Of a stretch of 64,000 nucleotides of DNA, positions 26,394 to 33,991 are shown piece after piece; the stretch's first letter is position 1, and each line of letters begins with the position of its first letter. A model generated the notes under the pieces. It searched no databases and had not been told where the DNA came from. It was given only the letters and a program-made list of their open reading frames with translations. Origin of the DNA: Streptomyces sp. S.PB5 (lineage in GTDB: Bacteria; Actinomycetota; Actinomycetes; Streptomycetales; Streptomycetaceae); the NCBI RefSeq assembly GCF_030403745.1, contig NZ_JAQMWP010000009.1:62001-126000 (forward strand), written 5' to 3'. A program made the position numbers and the translations under genes.

Positions 26394-26735
26394 TCAGGCC
26401 GCGGCGGCCTTGGGGGCGGCGTCCTCGGTGATGAGGGGGGTGACCTCTCGGGTCACCTTGCGCTCGACGAAGAACGCGGCGGTGGGGACCGTACCGGCGA
26501 GGAGCACCCAGGCGAGGCGGCCCAGCGGCATCTTCGCCTTGGTGCCCAGGTCGAAGGCGAAGACCAGGTAGAGCACGTACAGCCAGCCGTGGGCGATGCC
26601 GACCACCGAGACGAAGCCGTCGAACCCGTCCATACCCAGCAGCCGCTTCCCGATCACACCGATCGTCAGCAGGATGAGCAGGACGGCGGTGACGTAGGCC
26701 ATCACCCGGTAGCGGGTCAGGACGCTCTTCTTCAT
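26394..26735 (-). CDS. DUF3817 small membrane protein
   Basis: 113 residues with three membrane helices (about 10-30, 40-60 and 70-90) and the DUF3817 centre VVGIAHGWLYVLYLVFAFDLG. It is a paralogue of the protein at 14622-14969. It converges with the frameshifted secreted-protein gene, with 3 bp between stops, and diverges from icmA. Function unknown. Confidence 0.88.
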   Translation of the reverse strand: MKKSVLTRYRVMAYVTAVLLILLTIGVIGKRLLGMDGFDGFVSVVGIAHGWLYVLYLVFAFDLGTKAKMPLGRLAWVLLAGTVPTAAFFVERKVTREVTPLITEDAAPKAAAA

Positions 26736-26769
26736 GCCGTCGAGAGTAACGGGTGGTTCACCGTCGACA

Positions 26770-26791
26770 TTTACTAGGACGTCCTAGTAAA
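26770..26791. promoter_or_regulatory. Perfect 22-bp palindromic operator at the icmA promoter
   Basis: TTTACTAGGAC followed directly by its reverse complement GTCCTAGTAAA. It fills the spacer of a possible promoter (TCGACA at 26764-26769, GTAAAT at 26787-26792) whose start point would fall on the icmA ATG at 26800, giving a leaderless mRNA. Length and symmetry fit a TetR-type operator. It also lies upstream of the divergent DUF3817 gene. Confidence 0.75.
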
Positions 26792-26799
26792 TTCGAAGC

Positions 26800-28500
26800 A
26801 TGGACGCTGACGCCATCGAAGAGGGCCGCCGACGGTGGCAGGCCCGGTTTGACGCCTCTCGTAAGCGGGAGGCGGACTTCACCACGTTGTCCGGGGACGC
26901 GGTGGAGCCCGTGTACGGGCCTCGGGCGGGGGATCGGTACGAGGGGTTCGAGCGGATCGGGTGGCCGGGGGAGTATCCGTACACGCGGGGGCTCTACGCG
27001 ACCGGGTACCGGGGGCGGACGTGGACCATCCGGCAGTTCGCCGGGTTCGGGAACGCCGAGCAGACCAATGAGCGGTACAAGATGATCCTCGCCAATGGCG
27101 GGGGCGGGCTGTCCGTCGCCTTTGACATGCCTACTCTCATGGGGCGGGACTCCGACGATCCGCGGTCGCTCGGAGAGGTCGGGCACTGCGGGGTCGCCAT
27201 CGACTCCGCCGCCGACATGGAGGTGCTGTTCAAGGACATCCCGCTCGGGGACGTCACCACCTCCATGACCATCAGCGGGCCCGCTGTTCCGGTCTTCTGC
27301 ATGTATCTCGTTGCCGCTGAGCGGCAAGGGGTTGATCCCCGTGTGCTCAACGGGACCCTCCAGACCGACATCTTCAAGGAGTACATCGCGCAGAAGGAGT
27401 GGCTCTTCCAGCCCGAGCCCCATCTGCGGCTCATCGGGGACCTGATGGAGTACTGCGCGGCGGGCATTCCTGCTTACAAGCCGCTCTCCGTGTCCGGGTA
27501 TCACATCCGGGAGGCGGGGTCGACGGCCGCTCAGGAGCTCGCTTACACGCTCGCCGACGGGTTCGGGTACGTGGAGCTCGGGCTCAGCCGTGGGCTCGAT
27601 GTGGATGTGTTCGCTCCCGGGCTCTCCTTCTTCTTCGACGCCCACGTCGATTTCTTCGAGGAGATCGCCAAGTTCCGGGCCGCGCGGCGGATTTGGGCGC
27701 GGTGGATGCGGGATGTGTACGGGGCGAAGTCCGAGAAGGCGCAGTGGCTGCGGTTCCACACGCAGACCGCCGGTGTGTCACTGACCGCGCAGCAGCCCTA
27801 CAACAACGTCGTACGGACCGCCGTCGAGGCGCTCGCCGCCGTGCTCGGCGGTACCAACTCCCTGCACACCAACGCCCTCGACGAGACCCTCGCGCTTCCC
27901 AGCGAGCAGGCCGCGGAGATCGCGCTGCGGACGCAGCAGGTGCTGATGGAGGAGACCGGGGTCGCCAATGTGGCCGATCCGCTGGGGGGTTCCTGGTACG
28001 TCGAGCAGTTGACGGATCGCATCGAGGCCGACGCCGAGAAGATCTTCGAGCAGATCAAGGAGCGGGGCCTGAGGGCGCATCCCGACGGGCGGCACCCCAT
28101 CGGGCCGGTCACCTCCGGGATTCTGCGGGGGATCGAGGACGGATGGTTCACCGGGGAGATCGCCGAGTCCGCGTTCCAGTACCAGCGGGCCTTGGAGAAG
28201 GGTGACAAGAGGGTGGTGGGCGTCAACGTCCATCACGGGTCCGTCACCGGGGACTTGGAGATCCTGCGGGTCAGCCACGAGGTGGAGCGCGAGCAGGTCC
28301 GGACGCTGGGTGCGCGGAAGGCGGCGCGGGACGAGGGCGCGGTGCGGGTCGCACTCGACGCGATGCTCGCGTCCGCACGGGACGGCGGCAACATGATCGG
28401 GCCGATGCTGGACGCCGTACGGGCCGAGGCGACGCTCGGGGAGATCTGCGGGGTGCTGCGGGACGAGTGGGGGGTGTACACGGAGCCGGCGGGGTTCTAG
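26800..28500 (+). CDS. icmA: Isobutyryl-CoA mutase large subunit
   Basis: 566 residues, the length of IcmA from S. cinnamonensis. It has the substrate-binding TIM barrel of methylmalonyl-CoA mutases (RQFAGFGNAEQTNERYKMIL, GGGGLSVAFDMPTLMGRDSDDP, the segment PLSVSGYHIREAGSTAAQE, GGTNSLHTNALDE). It lacks the C-terminal B12-binding domain, so it must pair with a separate IcmB. It rearranges isobutyryl-CoA and n-butyryl-CoA, linking valine breakdown to butyrate and polyketide precursors. The 22-bp palindrome on its promoter indicates tight control. MeaB (6386) is a likely chaperone. Confidence 0.93.
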   Translation: MDADAIEEGRRRWQARFDASRKREADFTTLSGDAVEPVYGPRAGDRYEGFERIGWPGEYPYTRGLYATGYRGRTWTIRQFAGFGNAEQTNERYKMILANGGGGLSVAFDMPTLMGRDSDDPRSLGEVGHCGVAIDSAADMEVLFKDIPLGDVTTSMTISGPAVPVFCMYLVAAERQGVDPRVLNGTLQTDIFKEYIAQKEWLFQPEPHLRLIGDLMEYCAAGIPAYKPLSVSGYHIREAGSTAAQELAYTLADGFGYVELGLSRGLDVDVFAPGLSFFFDAHVDFFEEIAKFRAARRIWARWMRDVYGAKSEKAQWLRFHTQTAGVSLTAQQPYNNVVRTAVEALAAVLGGTNSLHTNALDETLALPSEQAAEIALRTQQVLMEETGVANVADPLGGSWYVEQLTDRIEADAEKIFEQIKERGLRAHPDGRHPIGPVTSGILRGIEDGWFTGEIAESAFQYQRALEKGDKRVVGVNVHHGSVTGDLEILRVSHEVEREQVRTLGARKAARDEGAVRVALDAMLASARDGGNMIGPMLDAVRAEATLGEICGVLRDEWGVYTEPAGF

Positions 28501-28522
28501 CCCGCGGCTTTGCCGTCGAGGC

Positions 28523-28560
28523 GGGATGGGTGCGTGGCCCGGTGCCGTCTGCACCCACCC
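28523..28560. terminator. Hairpin between icmA and the converging TetR gene
   Basis: GGGATGGGTGC at 28523-28533 can pair with GCACCCACCC at 28551-28560. It resembles a recurrent Streptomyces intergenic repeat and could end both converging transcripts. There is no T-run. Confidence 0.45.
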
Positions 28561-28617
28561 GTGCCGCACGCCCGGTGGCACGCCTGCCCGCAGGCTGCGT
28601 GGCTGGTGTCCTGCGCG

Positions 28618-29241
28618 CTACGTCGCTGCTCCCATGAGGCCCAGGAGCAGGACTCTCGTGAAACTGTGGACCCACTCCTCGTCCGCCGGTTCCGCGCTGA
28701 CCAGGGTGCGGTGGACCACCGCACCCGCGACCACGTCGAAGATGAGGTCGACCGTGCGGGCGGCCTCGGACGGGTCGGATTCCGGGGGGAGTTCACCGCG
28801 CGCCTCGGCCCGGGCCCGGCCCTCCAGGACCAGCCGCTTCTGGCGCTCGACGATCGAGCAGCGGATGCGCTCGCGGAGCGCGTCGTCGCGGATCGACTCC
28901 GCCACCACCGCCATCAGGCCGCTCTTCGCCTCCGGCCGGGCCAGCAGGGACGCGAACTGCAGGACCACGCCCTCGATGTCCGCGGCCAGCGTGCCCCGGT
29001 CGGGCAGTTCCAGTTCGTCGAAGAGTTCGGCGACGGCGTCCACGACCAGCTCGTTCTTGCCCGGCCAGCGACGGTAGAGCGTCGTTTTCGCAACCCCCGC
29101 CCGCGTCGCCACGTCTCCCAGGGTGAGCTTGGACCAGCCCAGCTCCACCAGGGCCTGACGCGTGGCCGCGAGGATGGCGGTGTCCGCGGCGGCGCTGCGG
29201 GGGCGTCCTGTGGCGCGTGGGGCGGGAGTGCGGCTCTGCAT
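28618..29241 (-). CDS. TetR-family regulator
   Basis: 207 residues starting MQSRTPAPRATGRPRSAAADTAILAAT. The N-terminal HTH (about 18-62) includes LTLGDVATRAGVAKTTLYRRWPGKNELV, the YRRWPGK form typical of the TetR_C_11-like group. The ligand domain follows. It diverges from the thioredoxin-TPR gene with 280 bp between starts, and a CGCTACGA-type palindrome lies in that gap at 29325-29341. Targets could be itself, the divergent gene or nearby icmA; only the first two are suggested by the palindrome's place. Confidence 0.88.
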   Translation of the reverse strand: MQSRTPAPRATGRPRSAAADTAILAATRQALVELGWSKLTLGDVATRAGVAKTTLYRRWPGKNELVVDAVAELFDELELPDRGTLAADIEGVVLQFASLLARPEAKSGLMAVVAESIRDDALRERIRCSIVERQKRLVLEGRARAEARGELPPESDPSEAARTVDLIFDVVAGAVVHRTLVSAEPADEEWVHSFTRVLLLGLMGAAT

Positions 29242-29324
29242 CCCATGACCATAACCGGCGTTTCCTGTGTGGCCGTGAGGGAGATCACCAGGTCGTGGTA
29301 CCGCGGAGGCACCCGGTGCCATTA

Positions 29325-29341
29325 CGCTACGACTCGTAGCG
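29325..29341. promoter_or_regulatory. TetR-type palindrome
   Basis: CGCTACGA-C-TCGTAGCG, a perfect 8-1-8 dyad between the divergent TetR and thioredoxin-TPR genes, 84 bp before the former's start. The likely operator of the adjacent TetR repressor. Confidence 0.6.
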
Positions 29342-29521
29342 AAACCACTGGCGTGGGGTGGGGACCCGGCGTCGAAGACCGAACGAAGAAGAGAAGAAGA
29401 CCGGACAGACAGGCCTCCGCTCGAGAATCGGCCGGGGCCCGCCCGCGGCGGAACCGCTGTTGAATGCAGCCTCCCCCGGGGTATGGAGCACTTGCGCACG
29501 CCGACGGGGGAGGATAGACGC

Positions 29522-30508
29522 ATGCAGCCACGGAACATGTCCATGAGCGGAGTCGTCGACCTCGCCGCGGTGAAGGCGGCCCAGGAGGCCAAGGCCAAGG
29601 CCAAGGCGGAGCAGGCACGCGCCGAAGCCGCCCGGCAGGGCGGCGGCCCGGGTGCGGTGTCGCCCGCCGATCTCGTCATCGACGTCGACGAGGCCGGGTT
29701 CGAGCGTGACGTCCTGCAGCGCTCCACCGAGGTGCCCGTCGTCATCGACTTCTGGGCCGAGTGGTGCGAGCCCTGCAAGCAGCTGAGCCCGGTGCTCGAA
29801 CAGCTCGTCGTCGAGTACAACGGCCGGCTCCTCCTCGCGAAGATCGACGTCGACGCCAACCAGATGCTGATGCAGCAGTTCGGGGTCCAGGGGATCCCGG
29901 CCGTCTTCGCCGTCGTCGCCGGGCAGGCCCTGCCCCTCTTCCAGGGAGCCGCCGGCAAGGAGCAGATCCAGCAGACCCTGGACCAGCTGGTGCAGGTCTC
30001 CGAGCAGCGGTTCGGCCTCACCGGCCTCACCGTCGACCCCGACGCCCAGCCCGGCGCCGAGCGCGCCGCCGCTCCGCCCGTGCCCGCCGGGCCGTACGAC
30101 GCGCTCCTGGAGGCGGCCGTACAGGCCCTGGACGCCGGGGACTTCGGCGGTGCGGTGCAGGCGTACAAGAACGTACTGAGTGACGACCCGGGCAACACGG
30201 AGGCCAAACTGGGCCTCGCCCAGGCCGAGTTGCTCCAGCGGGTGCAGTCTCTCGACCCGCAGCAGGTGCGCAAGGAGGCGGCGGAGAAGCCGGCCGACGT
30301 GCCGGCGCAGCTCGCCGCCGCCGATCTGGACCTCGCCGGCGGACATGTGGAGGACGCCTTCGGGCGGCTCATCGACACCGTGCGGCGCACGTTCGGTGAC
30401 GACCGGGACGCCGTACGTGTGCGGCTGTTGGAGCTCTTCGACGTCGTGGGGGCCGATGATCCGCGGGTGGTCGCGGCTCGCCGCGCGCTTGCGCGTGCGC
30501 TGTTCTGA
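29522..30508 (+). CDS. Thioredoxin-TPR co-chaperone (CnoX/YbbN-like)
   Basis: 328 residues from the ATG at 29522, which follows GGGGGAGGAT. After a basic Ala/Lys/Glu-rich leader comes a thioredoxin domain (about 50-155) with active site WCEPC in DFWAEWCEPCKQ and the cis-Pro region QGIPAVF. Then a tetratricopeptide-like region (about 190-328: ALDAGDFGGAVQAYKNVLSDDPGNTEAKLGLAQAELL). This domain order matches YbbN/CnoX, a redox-linked holdase working with DnaK or GroEL, and the conserved actinobacterial homologue at this locus. A strong hairpin follows the gene. Confidence 0.88.
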   Translation: MQPRNMSMSGVVDLAAVKAAQEAKAKAKAEQARAEAARQGGGPGAVSPADLVIDVDEAGFERDVLQRSTEVPVVIDFWAEWCEPCKQLSPVLEQLVVEYNGRLLLAKIDVDANQMLMQQFGVQGIPAVFAVVAGQALPLFQGAAGKEQIQQTLDQLVQVSEQRFGLTGLTVDPDAQPGAERAAAPPVPAGPYDALLEAAVQALDAGDFGGAVQAYKNVLSDDPGNTEAKLGLAQAELLQRVQSLDPQQVRKEAAEKPADVPAQLAAADLDLAGGHVEDAFGRLIDTVRRTFGDDRDAVRVRLLELFDVVGADDPRVVAARRALARALF

Positions 30509-30543
30509 CCGGGGCACGAGCCCTGTTCTGACCAGTCGCTAAA

Positions 30544-30568
30544 CACTCGGGCATGTGGTGCCCGAGTG
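30544..30568 (+). terminator. Terminator after the thioredoxin-TPR gene
   Basis: Perfect 10-bp stem CACTCGGGCA / TGCCCGAGTG with a five-base loop, 35 bp after the stop, followed by AAAAG rather than a T-run. Confidence 0.7.
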
Positions 30569-30604
30569 AAAAGTCTGCCGACGGAGTGCCACTGCGGCCG
30601 CGCT

Positions 30605-30778
30605 TTACCAAATCTTGGTAATCGCGGCCGCTGTTACTGCAAGTAAGTTTCGGGCGTTGATCTGTCGGATTCTGTCCCTTCATCAACATCTTTGTCCGGC
30701 CCCTACGACACACCCAGAGTCGTCGGTCGAGACCAGCGGGTCGTTGTTCGGTTATCCGGCCGTTACTACCGAGTAACG
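30605..30778. promoter_or_regulatory. Cluster of three palindromes upstream of the DUF6230 operon
   Basis: TTACCAA-ATC-TTGGTAA at 30605-30621, TTACT-GCA-AGTAA at 30634-30646, and CGTTACT-ACCG-AGTAACG at 30761-30778. The second and third share the TTACT...AGTAA core, which suggests two sites for one dimeric regulator. No regulator gene is adjacent. Confidence 0.5.
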
Positions 30779-30914
30779 AAGCCCCTTGTGCGGGCGGCGA
30801 GAATGCACCACGATCGGCGACGCTCGGTCCATTCCCCGTACCCCGACAGCCGGTCGGGCCCGCGGGAACTCCTGGGTCCCCACCGAGTAGAGCCGGCGGC
30901 AGTGGCGCCGTCTC

Positions 30915-30953
30915 TTGGACAGGGGGGTCTTCGCCTTCCGGCGAAGCCTGTCC
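30915..30953 (+). other. Bulged hairpin in the DUF6230 leader
   Basis: Outer stem GGACAGG / CCTGTCC and inner stem CTTCGCC / GGCGAAG with a TTCC loop, separated on one side by a five-base G-rich bulge: 14 paired bases about 200 bp before the start at 31159. It could be part of a structured 5' leader or a small RNA. I match it to no known family. Confidence 0.45.
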
Positions 30954-31158
30954 AGCAAGGTTGTGCGTGATGTGCGTCAGGCGCGACCAGTGGTTGTCGC
31001 TCGGGGGTGATCGCCGGTGATCGGTGCGCGGTTCGCGCCTGAGTACGGGCGCTCTCCTTCCCGAGGACGTAGCACTTCTCCCATCCCTGCCCGGCTGGGC
31101 CGTCTTGTTCGACAGGGGCAGTCAGGGTCAGGAGATGTACGTCCGAGAAGGAGGAAAT

Positions 31159-31791
31159 ATGGAGTCCCAGGTGCGTGGCGGGACCAGATGGAAGCGGTTC
31201 GCCGTCGTGATGGTGCCCAGCGTGGCCGCCACGGCCGCGATAGGTGTCGCCCTCGCGCAGGGCGCCCTCGCCGCGTCGTTCAGTGTGTCGGGTCAGTCGT
31301 TCAAGGTGACGGCGGACAAGCTCGTCGGTACGGGCTTCTCCCAGTACGGCGCCATTGACTCGGGTTACACCCTCGACGGCAAGAAGACGGCTCACCCCGT
31401 CGCGGTGTCCGCGTTCAAGAACGCGACGCTCACCAACATGTGCCAGTCGGTGGTCACCCCGAACATCCCGCTCATCGGTACCGTCAGCCTGCAGCTGAAG
31501 GCCGGCGGCGGCGGTACGCCGGTCGAGGCCGAGAACCTCTACGTCGACATCGAGGAGCTCGAGGCCAACGCGACCTTCGAGAACATCGACATCGGTGTTG
31601 CGGCCAAGGACGCCTCGAAGGGTCCGGGTATCGCCAAGGGTGACACCGCCAACCCGTTCGGGTTCGCCCAGCAGGCCGAGAGGGCCACGCTGACCGACGT
31701 GAAGCAGACGGCGTGGGCCACCACCGCCGGAACCTTCAAGCTCAGCGGCCTGAAGATGTCGCTGTCGACGGGTACCAAGGAGTGCTACTAA
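31159..31791 (+). CDS. DUF6230 exported protein
   Basis: 210 residues. A basic start and hydrophobic segment (FAVVMVPSVAATAAIGVALAQG) precede a mature region with ASFSVSGQSFKVTADKLVGTGFSQYG, two Cys (NMCQSVVT and the final KECY) and repeated beta-strand patterns. This is the Streptomyces DUF6230 family, sometimes labelled cholesterol esterase without good reason. The ribosome site AAGGAGGAA is near perfect, implying high expression. It is followed by DUF6114 and a Ser/Pro-rich exported protein, a conserved three-gene envelope set. Function unknown. Confidence 0.87.
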   Translation: MESQVRGGTRWKRFAVVMVPSVAATAAIGVALAQGALAASFSVSGQSFKVTADKLVGTGFSQYGAIDSGYTLDGKKTAHPVAVSAFKNATLTNMCQSVVTPNIPLIGTVSLQLKAGGGGTPVEAENLYVDIEELEANATFENIDIGVAAKDASKGPGIAKGDTANPFGFAQQAERATLTDVKQTAWATTAGTFKLSGLKMSLSTGTKECY

Positions 31792-31928
31792 GCACTCTGT
31801 GACGGGCGGGGGAGCCGACGGCGCCCCCGCCCGTCCACTCTCCGGCCGCTGTTCGCACGTTCTCCACAAGCGGCCGCACTCAGCACAACTCACCACCACA
31901 GCAACGCCGTGACAGGGAGCTGTTTTCC

Positions 31929-32600
31929 ATGAGCGCCGAGACTCCTGCCGTACCCGGCCGCGATGAGCACTACCTCCGGGTCATCAAGCGGAAGTTCCGC
32001 GCCTGGCGGGGCGAGAGGCCGTTCTGGGCCGGGTTGTTCATCATGATCGGCGGATTCCCCATCGCCTACTTCCCGTACGCGAACCTCCAGATCGGCCATC
32101 TGACGCTGGCGATGGCCACGACGGCGGGCGCGGGATCCCTGATCATCGGCGTGCTGCTGGTCGTCCTCGGTGTCAGCCTCTGGTTCCAGAAGCACGTCCG
32201 CACCTTCGCGGGCGTCGCGGCGATCCTGCTGGCCCTGGTGTCCATCCCGGTGTCCAACCTGGGCGGCTTCCTCATCGGCTTCCTCTTCGCCCTCATCGGC
32301 GGGGCCATGGCCGTGGCGTGGGTGCCGGGCGAGCCGCCGGCGCCGGAGCCGGTCCAGAAGGGCGGTGCGGAGGGCAGCACCCCCGAGGGTGCGGTGCCCA
32401 CGCTCTCGAAGGACACGTACGGCAAGGACACGTACGACAAGGACGCGTACGCCGACGACACGCACGACAAGGACGCGTACGCCGACGACACGCACGACAA
32501 GGACGCGTACGACAAGGGCACGTACGACGGCGGTGAGCCGAACGATCTGTCTGGAACGAGCCCGGCGAACGGGGCGAACGGGAGGCGCAGTGCCGGCTGA
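31929..32600 (+). CDS. DUF6114 membrane protein with a repetitive tail
   Basis: 223 residues. Four hydrophobic segments (about 32-52, 57-83, 91-107 and 109-132) follow FRAWRGERPFWAGLFIMIGGFPIAYFPYANL, the DUF6114 signature. The tail (about 160-200) consists of short repeats of the type KDAYADDTHD encoded by a 30-bp DNA repeat. The gene ends 11 bp inside the following gene. A membrane partner of the DUF6230 protein is likely from conserved order; no activity is known. Confidence 0.87.
   Translation: MSAETPAVPGRDEHYLRVIKRKFRAWRGERPFWAGLFIMIGGFPIAYFPYANLQIGHLTLAMATTAGAGSLIIGVLLVVLGVSLWFQKHVRTFAGVAAILLALVSIPVSNLGGFLIGFLFALIGGAMAVAWVPGEPPAPEPVQKGGAEGSTPEGAVPTLSKDTYGKDTYDKDAYADDTHDKDAYADDTHDKDAYDKGTYDGGEPNDLSGTSPANGANGRRSAG
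32411..32527 (+). repeat. 30-bp tandem repeat inside the DUF6114 gene
   Basis: Repeats built from GACACG(T/C)AC and AAGGACGCGTAC. Two adjacent 30-bp units covering the ADDTHDKDAY stretch are identical, with partial units on both sides. They keep the frame, so copy number could vary between strains without breaking the protein. Confidence 0.8.
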
Positions 32601-33894
32601 CGAGGTGACCCACGGGACTGATGTGGAGTCCCGTGCGAGAACCGGGCCGCGGCATGCCGCGCCCAAGAAGCCGCTGTTCACCCGGTTCCACATGCCGGCC
32701 GGAAAAGCGATAGCCCTGGCGGCGATGCCGACGGCGGTCCTCATGGGGATGGGGTTCACACCGACGCTCGCCAACGCCGAGGACCAGCCCGCCTCGAAGA
32801 GCCTGACGGCCGACGAGTACAAGGACTGTGTCGCGGCCCTGGAGGACGGCGCGTCCGCCTCGGCCTCGCCGTCCGCGAGCGCCGGTGAGTCGGAGGACGA
32901 GGCGGAGGCGACCCCCTCGGCGTCCGCGACCTCGGACCCGGACCCGGGCTCCGACTCCGGTTCGGGCGGCGGCTCTTCGTCGGATTCAGGTTCCGACGAC
33001 GAGACCGAGCCCACTCCGTCGGCGTCCGCCGGTTCGCCGTCCGGCGAGCCTCAGTCCGGCTCCACCCCGACGCCCTCGCCCTCGGCCTCCGAGAGCGGCG
33101 GCAACGTGCTGGAGGAGATCGGCGACGCGATCACGGGCATCTTCACGGGCGGCGAGAGCGAGACGCCGTCCGCGAGCGCCAGCCCGACGCCGTCCGCCTC
33201 GGCCTCGGAGAGCGCGTCCGAGGACGGCAAGACCGACGACGCGGCCGACGCCGTCAAGGACACCACCGACAAGGTCACCGACACGGTCAAGGACACCGTG
33301 AAGGACACGACCGACGCGGCGTCCAAGGCGGCCGAGGACACCACCGACGCGGTCAAGGAGGCGGCCGAGGAGGCCACCGCCAGCCCGTCGCCGTCCGCGA
33401 GCTCCAGCACGGACCCGGACGACTGCCCGGTCGCCACGGACGCCGTGGGCGGTGTCGACAACCCCGTTCCGCTGCCGGACGAGCCCTGGTACCTGAACGC
33501 CAGCTCGCTGCTGCTGAAGGGCGCCGACTACAAGGGCATCGTCAAGGTGAGGACGGCCAACGGCACCACCAAGGAAGTGCTGAAGTACGTCATCTCCGAC
33601 GGCACCGACATCGGCGACCTGCACCAGACGGTGGAGGACGAGCAGTCCGGCAAGACCTACCACGTGCAGGCGGCCAAGGGCTCGACCTCCACGATCCGTG
33701 ACGGCGACACGGTGATGTACACGGAGAGCATCTCCGGCAACCTGCTGGGTCTGATCCCGGTGACGTTCAGCCCGAAGAGCCCGCCGCCGCTGAACATCCC
33801 GCTGATCTACTTCACCAAGGTGAAGGTCGTGCAGGCCGGCCAGTTCGGCGGCACCCTGCACGTGCCCGGGCTGCACAGCTACCAGACCGACTGA
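32590..33894 (+). CDS. Exported Ser/Pro/Asp-rich envelope protein
   Basis: 434 residues from the GTG at 32590 (GGGAGG just upstream), overlapping the DUF6114 gene by 11 bp. A basic N-terminus leads to a hydrophobic segment at about 40-60 (AIALAAMPTAVLMGMGFTPTLANA), probably a signal peptide or anchor. Residues about 85-280 are low complexity: SASPSAS and DSGSG stretches and a helical region of DTTDKVTDTVKDT type. The C-terminal 150 residues form a compact domain (PWYLNASSLLLKGADYKGIVKVRTANGTTKEVLKYV, ending LHVPGLHSYQTD). It appears to be a surface protein with a long spacer. Third member of the DUF6230/DUF6114 set. Confidence 0.82.
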   Translation: MPADEVTHGTDVESRARTGPRHAAPKKPLFTRFHMPAGKAIALAAMPTAVLMGMGFTPTLANAEDQPASKSLTADEYKDCVAALEDGASASASPSASAGESEDEAEATPSASATSDPDPGSDSGSGGGSSSDSGSDDETEPTPSASAGSPSGEPQSGSTPTPSPSASESGGNVLEEIGDAITGIFTGGESETPSASASPTPSASASESASEDGKTDDAADAVKDTTDKVTDTVKDTVKDTTDAASKAAEDTTDAVKEAAEEATASPSPSASSSTDPDDCPVATDAVGGVDNPVPLPDEPWYLNASSLLLKGADYKGIVKVRTANGTTKEVLKYVISDGTDIGDLHQTVEDEQSGKTYHVQAAKGSTSTIRDGDTVMYTESISGNLLGLIPVTFSPKSPPPLNIPLIYFTKVKVVQAGQFGGTLHVPGLHSYQTD

Positions 33895-33930
33895 GCGCCC
33901 CCACAAGCCCGTTCGGGAGCCGCAACACGC

Positions 33931-33965
33931 CTGAGGGCGCCCCCTGATCCAGGGGGCGCCCTCAG
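33931..33965. terminator. Bidirectional terminator
   Basis: Perfect 16-bp stem CTGAGGGCGCCCCCTG / CAGGGGGCGCCCTCAG with an ATC loop. It lies between the converging envelope operon (stop 33894) and pyk (stop 33992) and can serve both. Confidence 0.85.
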
Positions 33966-33991
33966 CGCCGTACAGAGCCTTTTGCGGCTGG

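Larger units (their letters stand above)
30509..31158. other. Long intergenic region with palindromes and hairpins
   Basis: 650 bp without a convincing gene and noticeably less GC-rich than the average. It contains a terminator (30544-30568), three short palindromes (30605-30621, 30634-30646, 30761-30778) and a bulged hairpin (30915-30953). The last part probably is the promoter and a long 5' leader of the DUF6230 gene at 31159. Confidence 0.6.
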
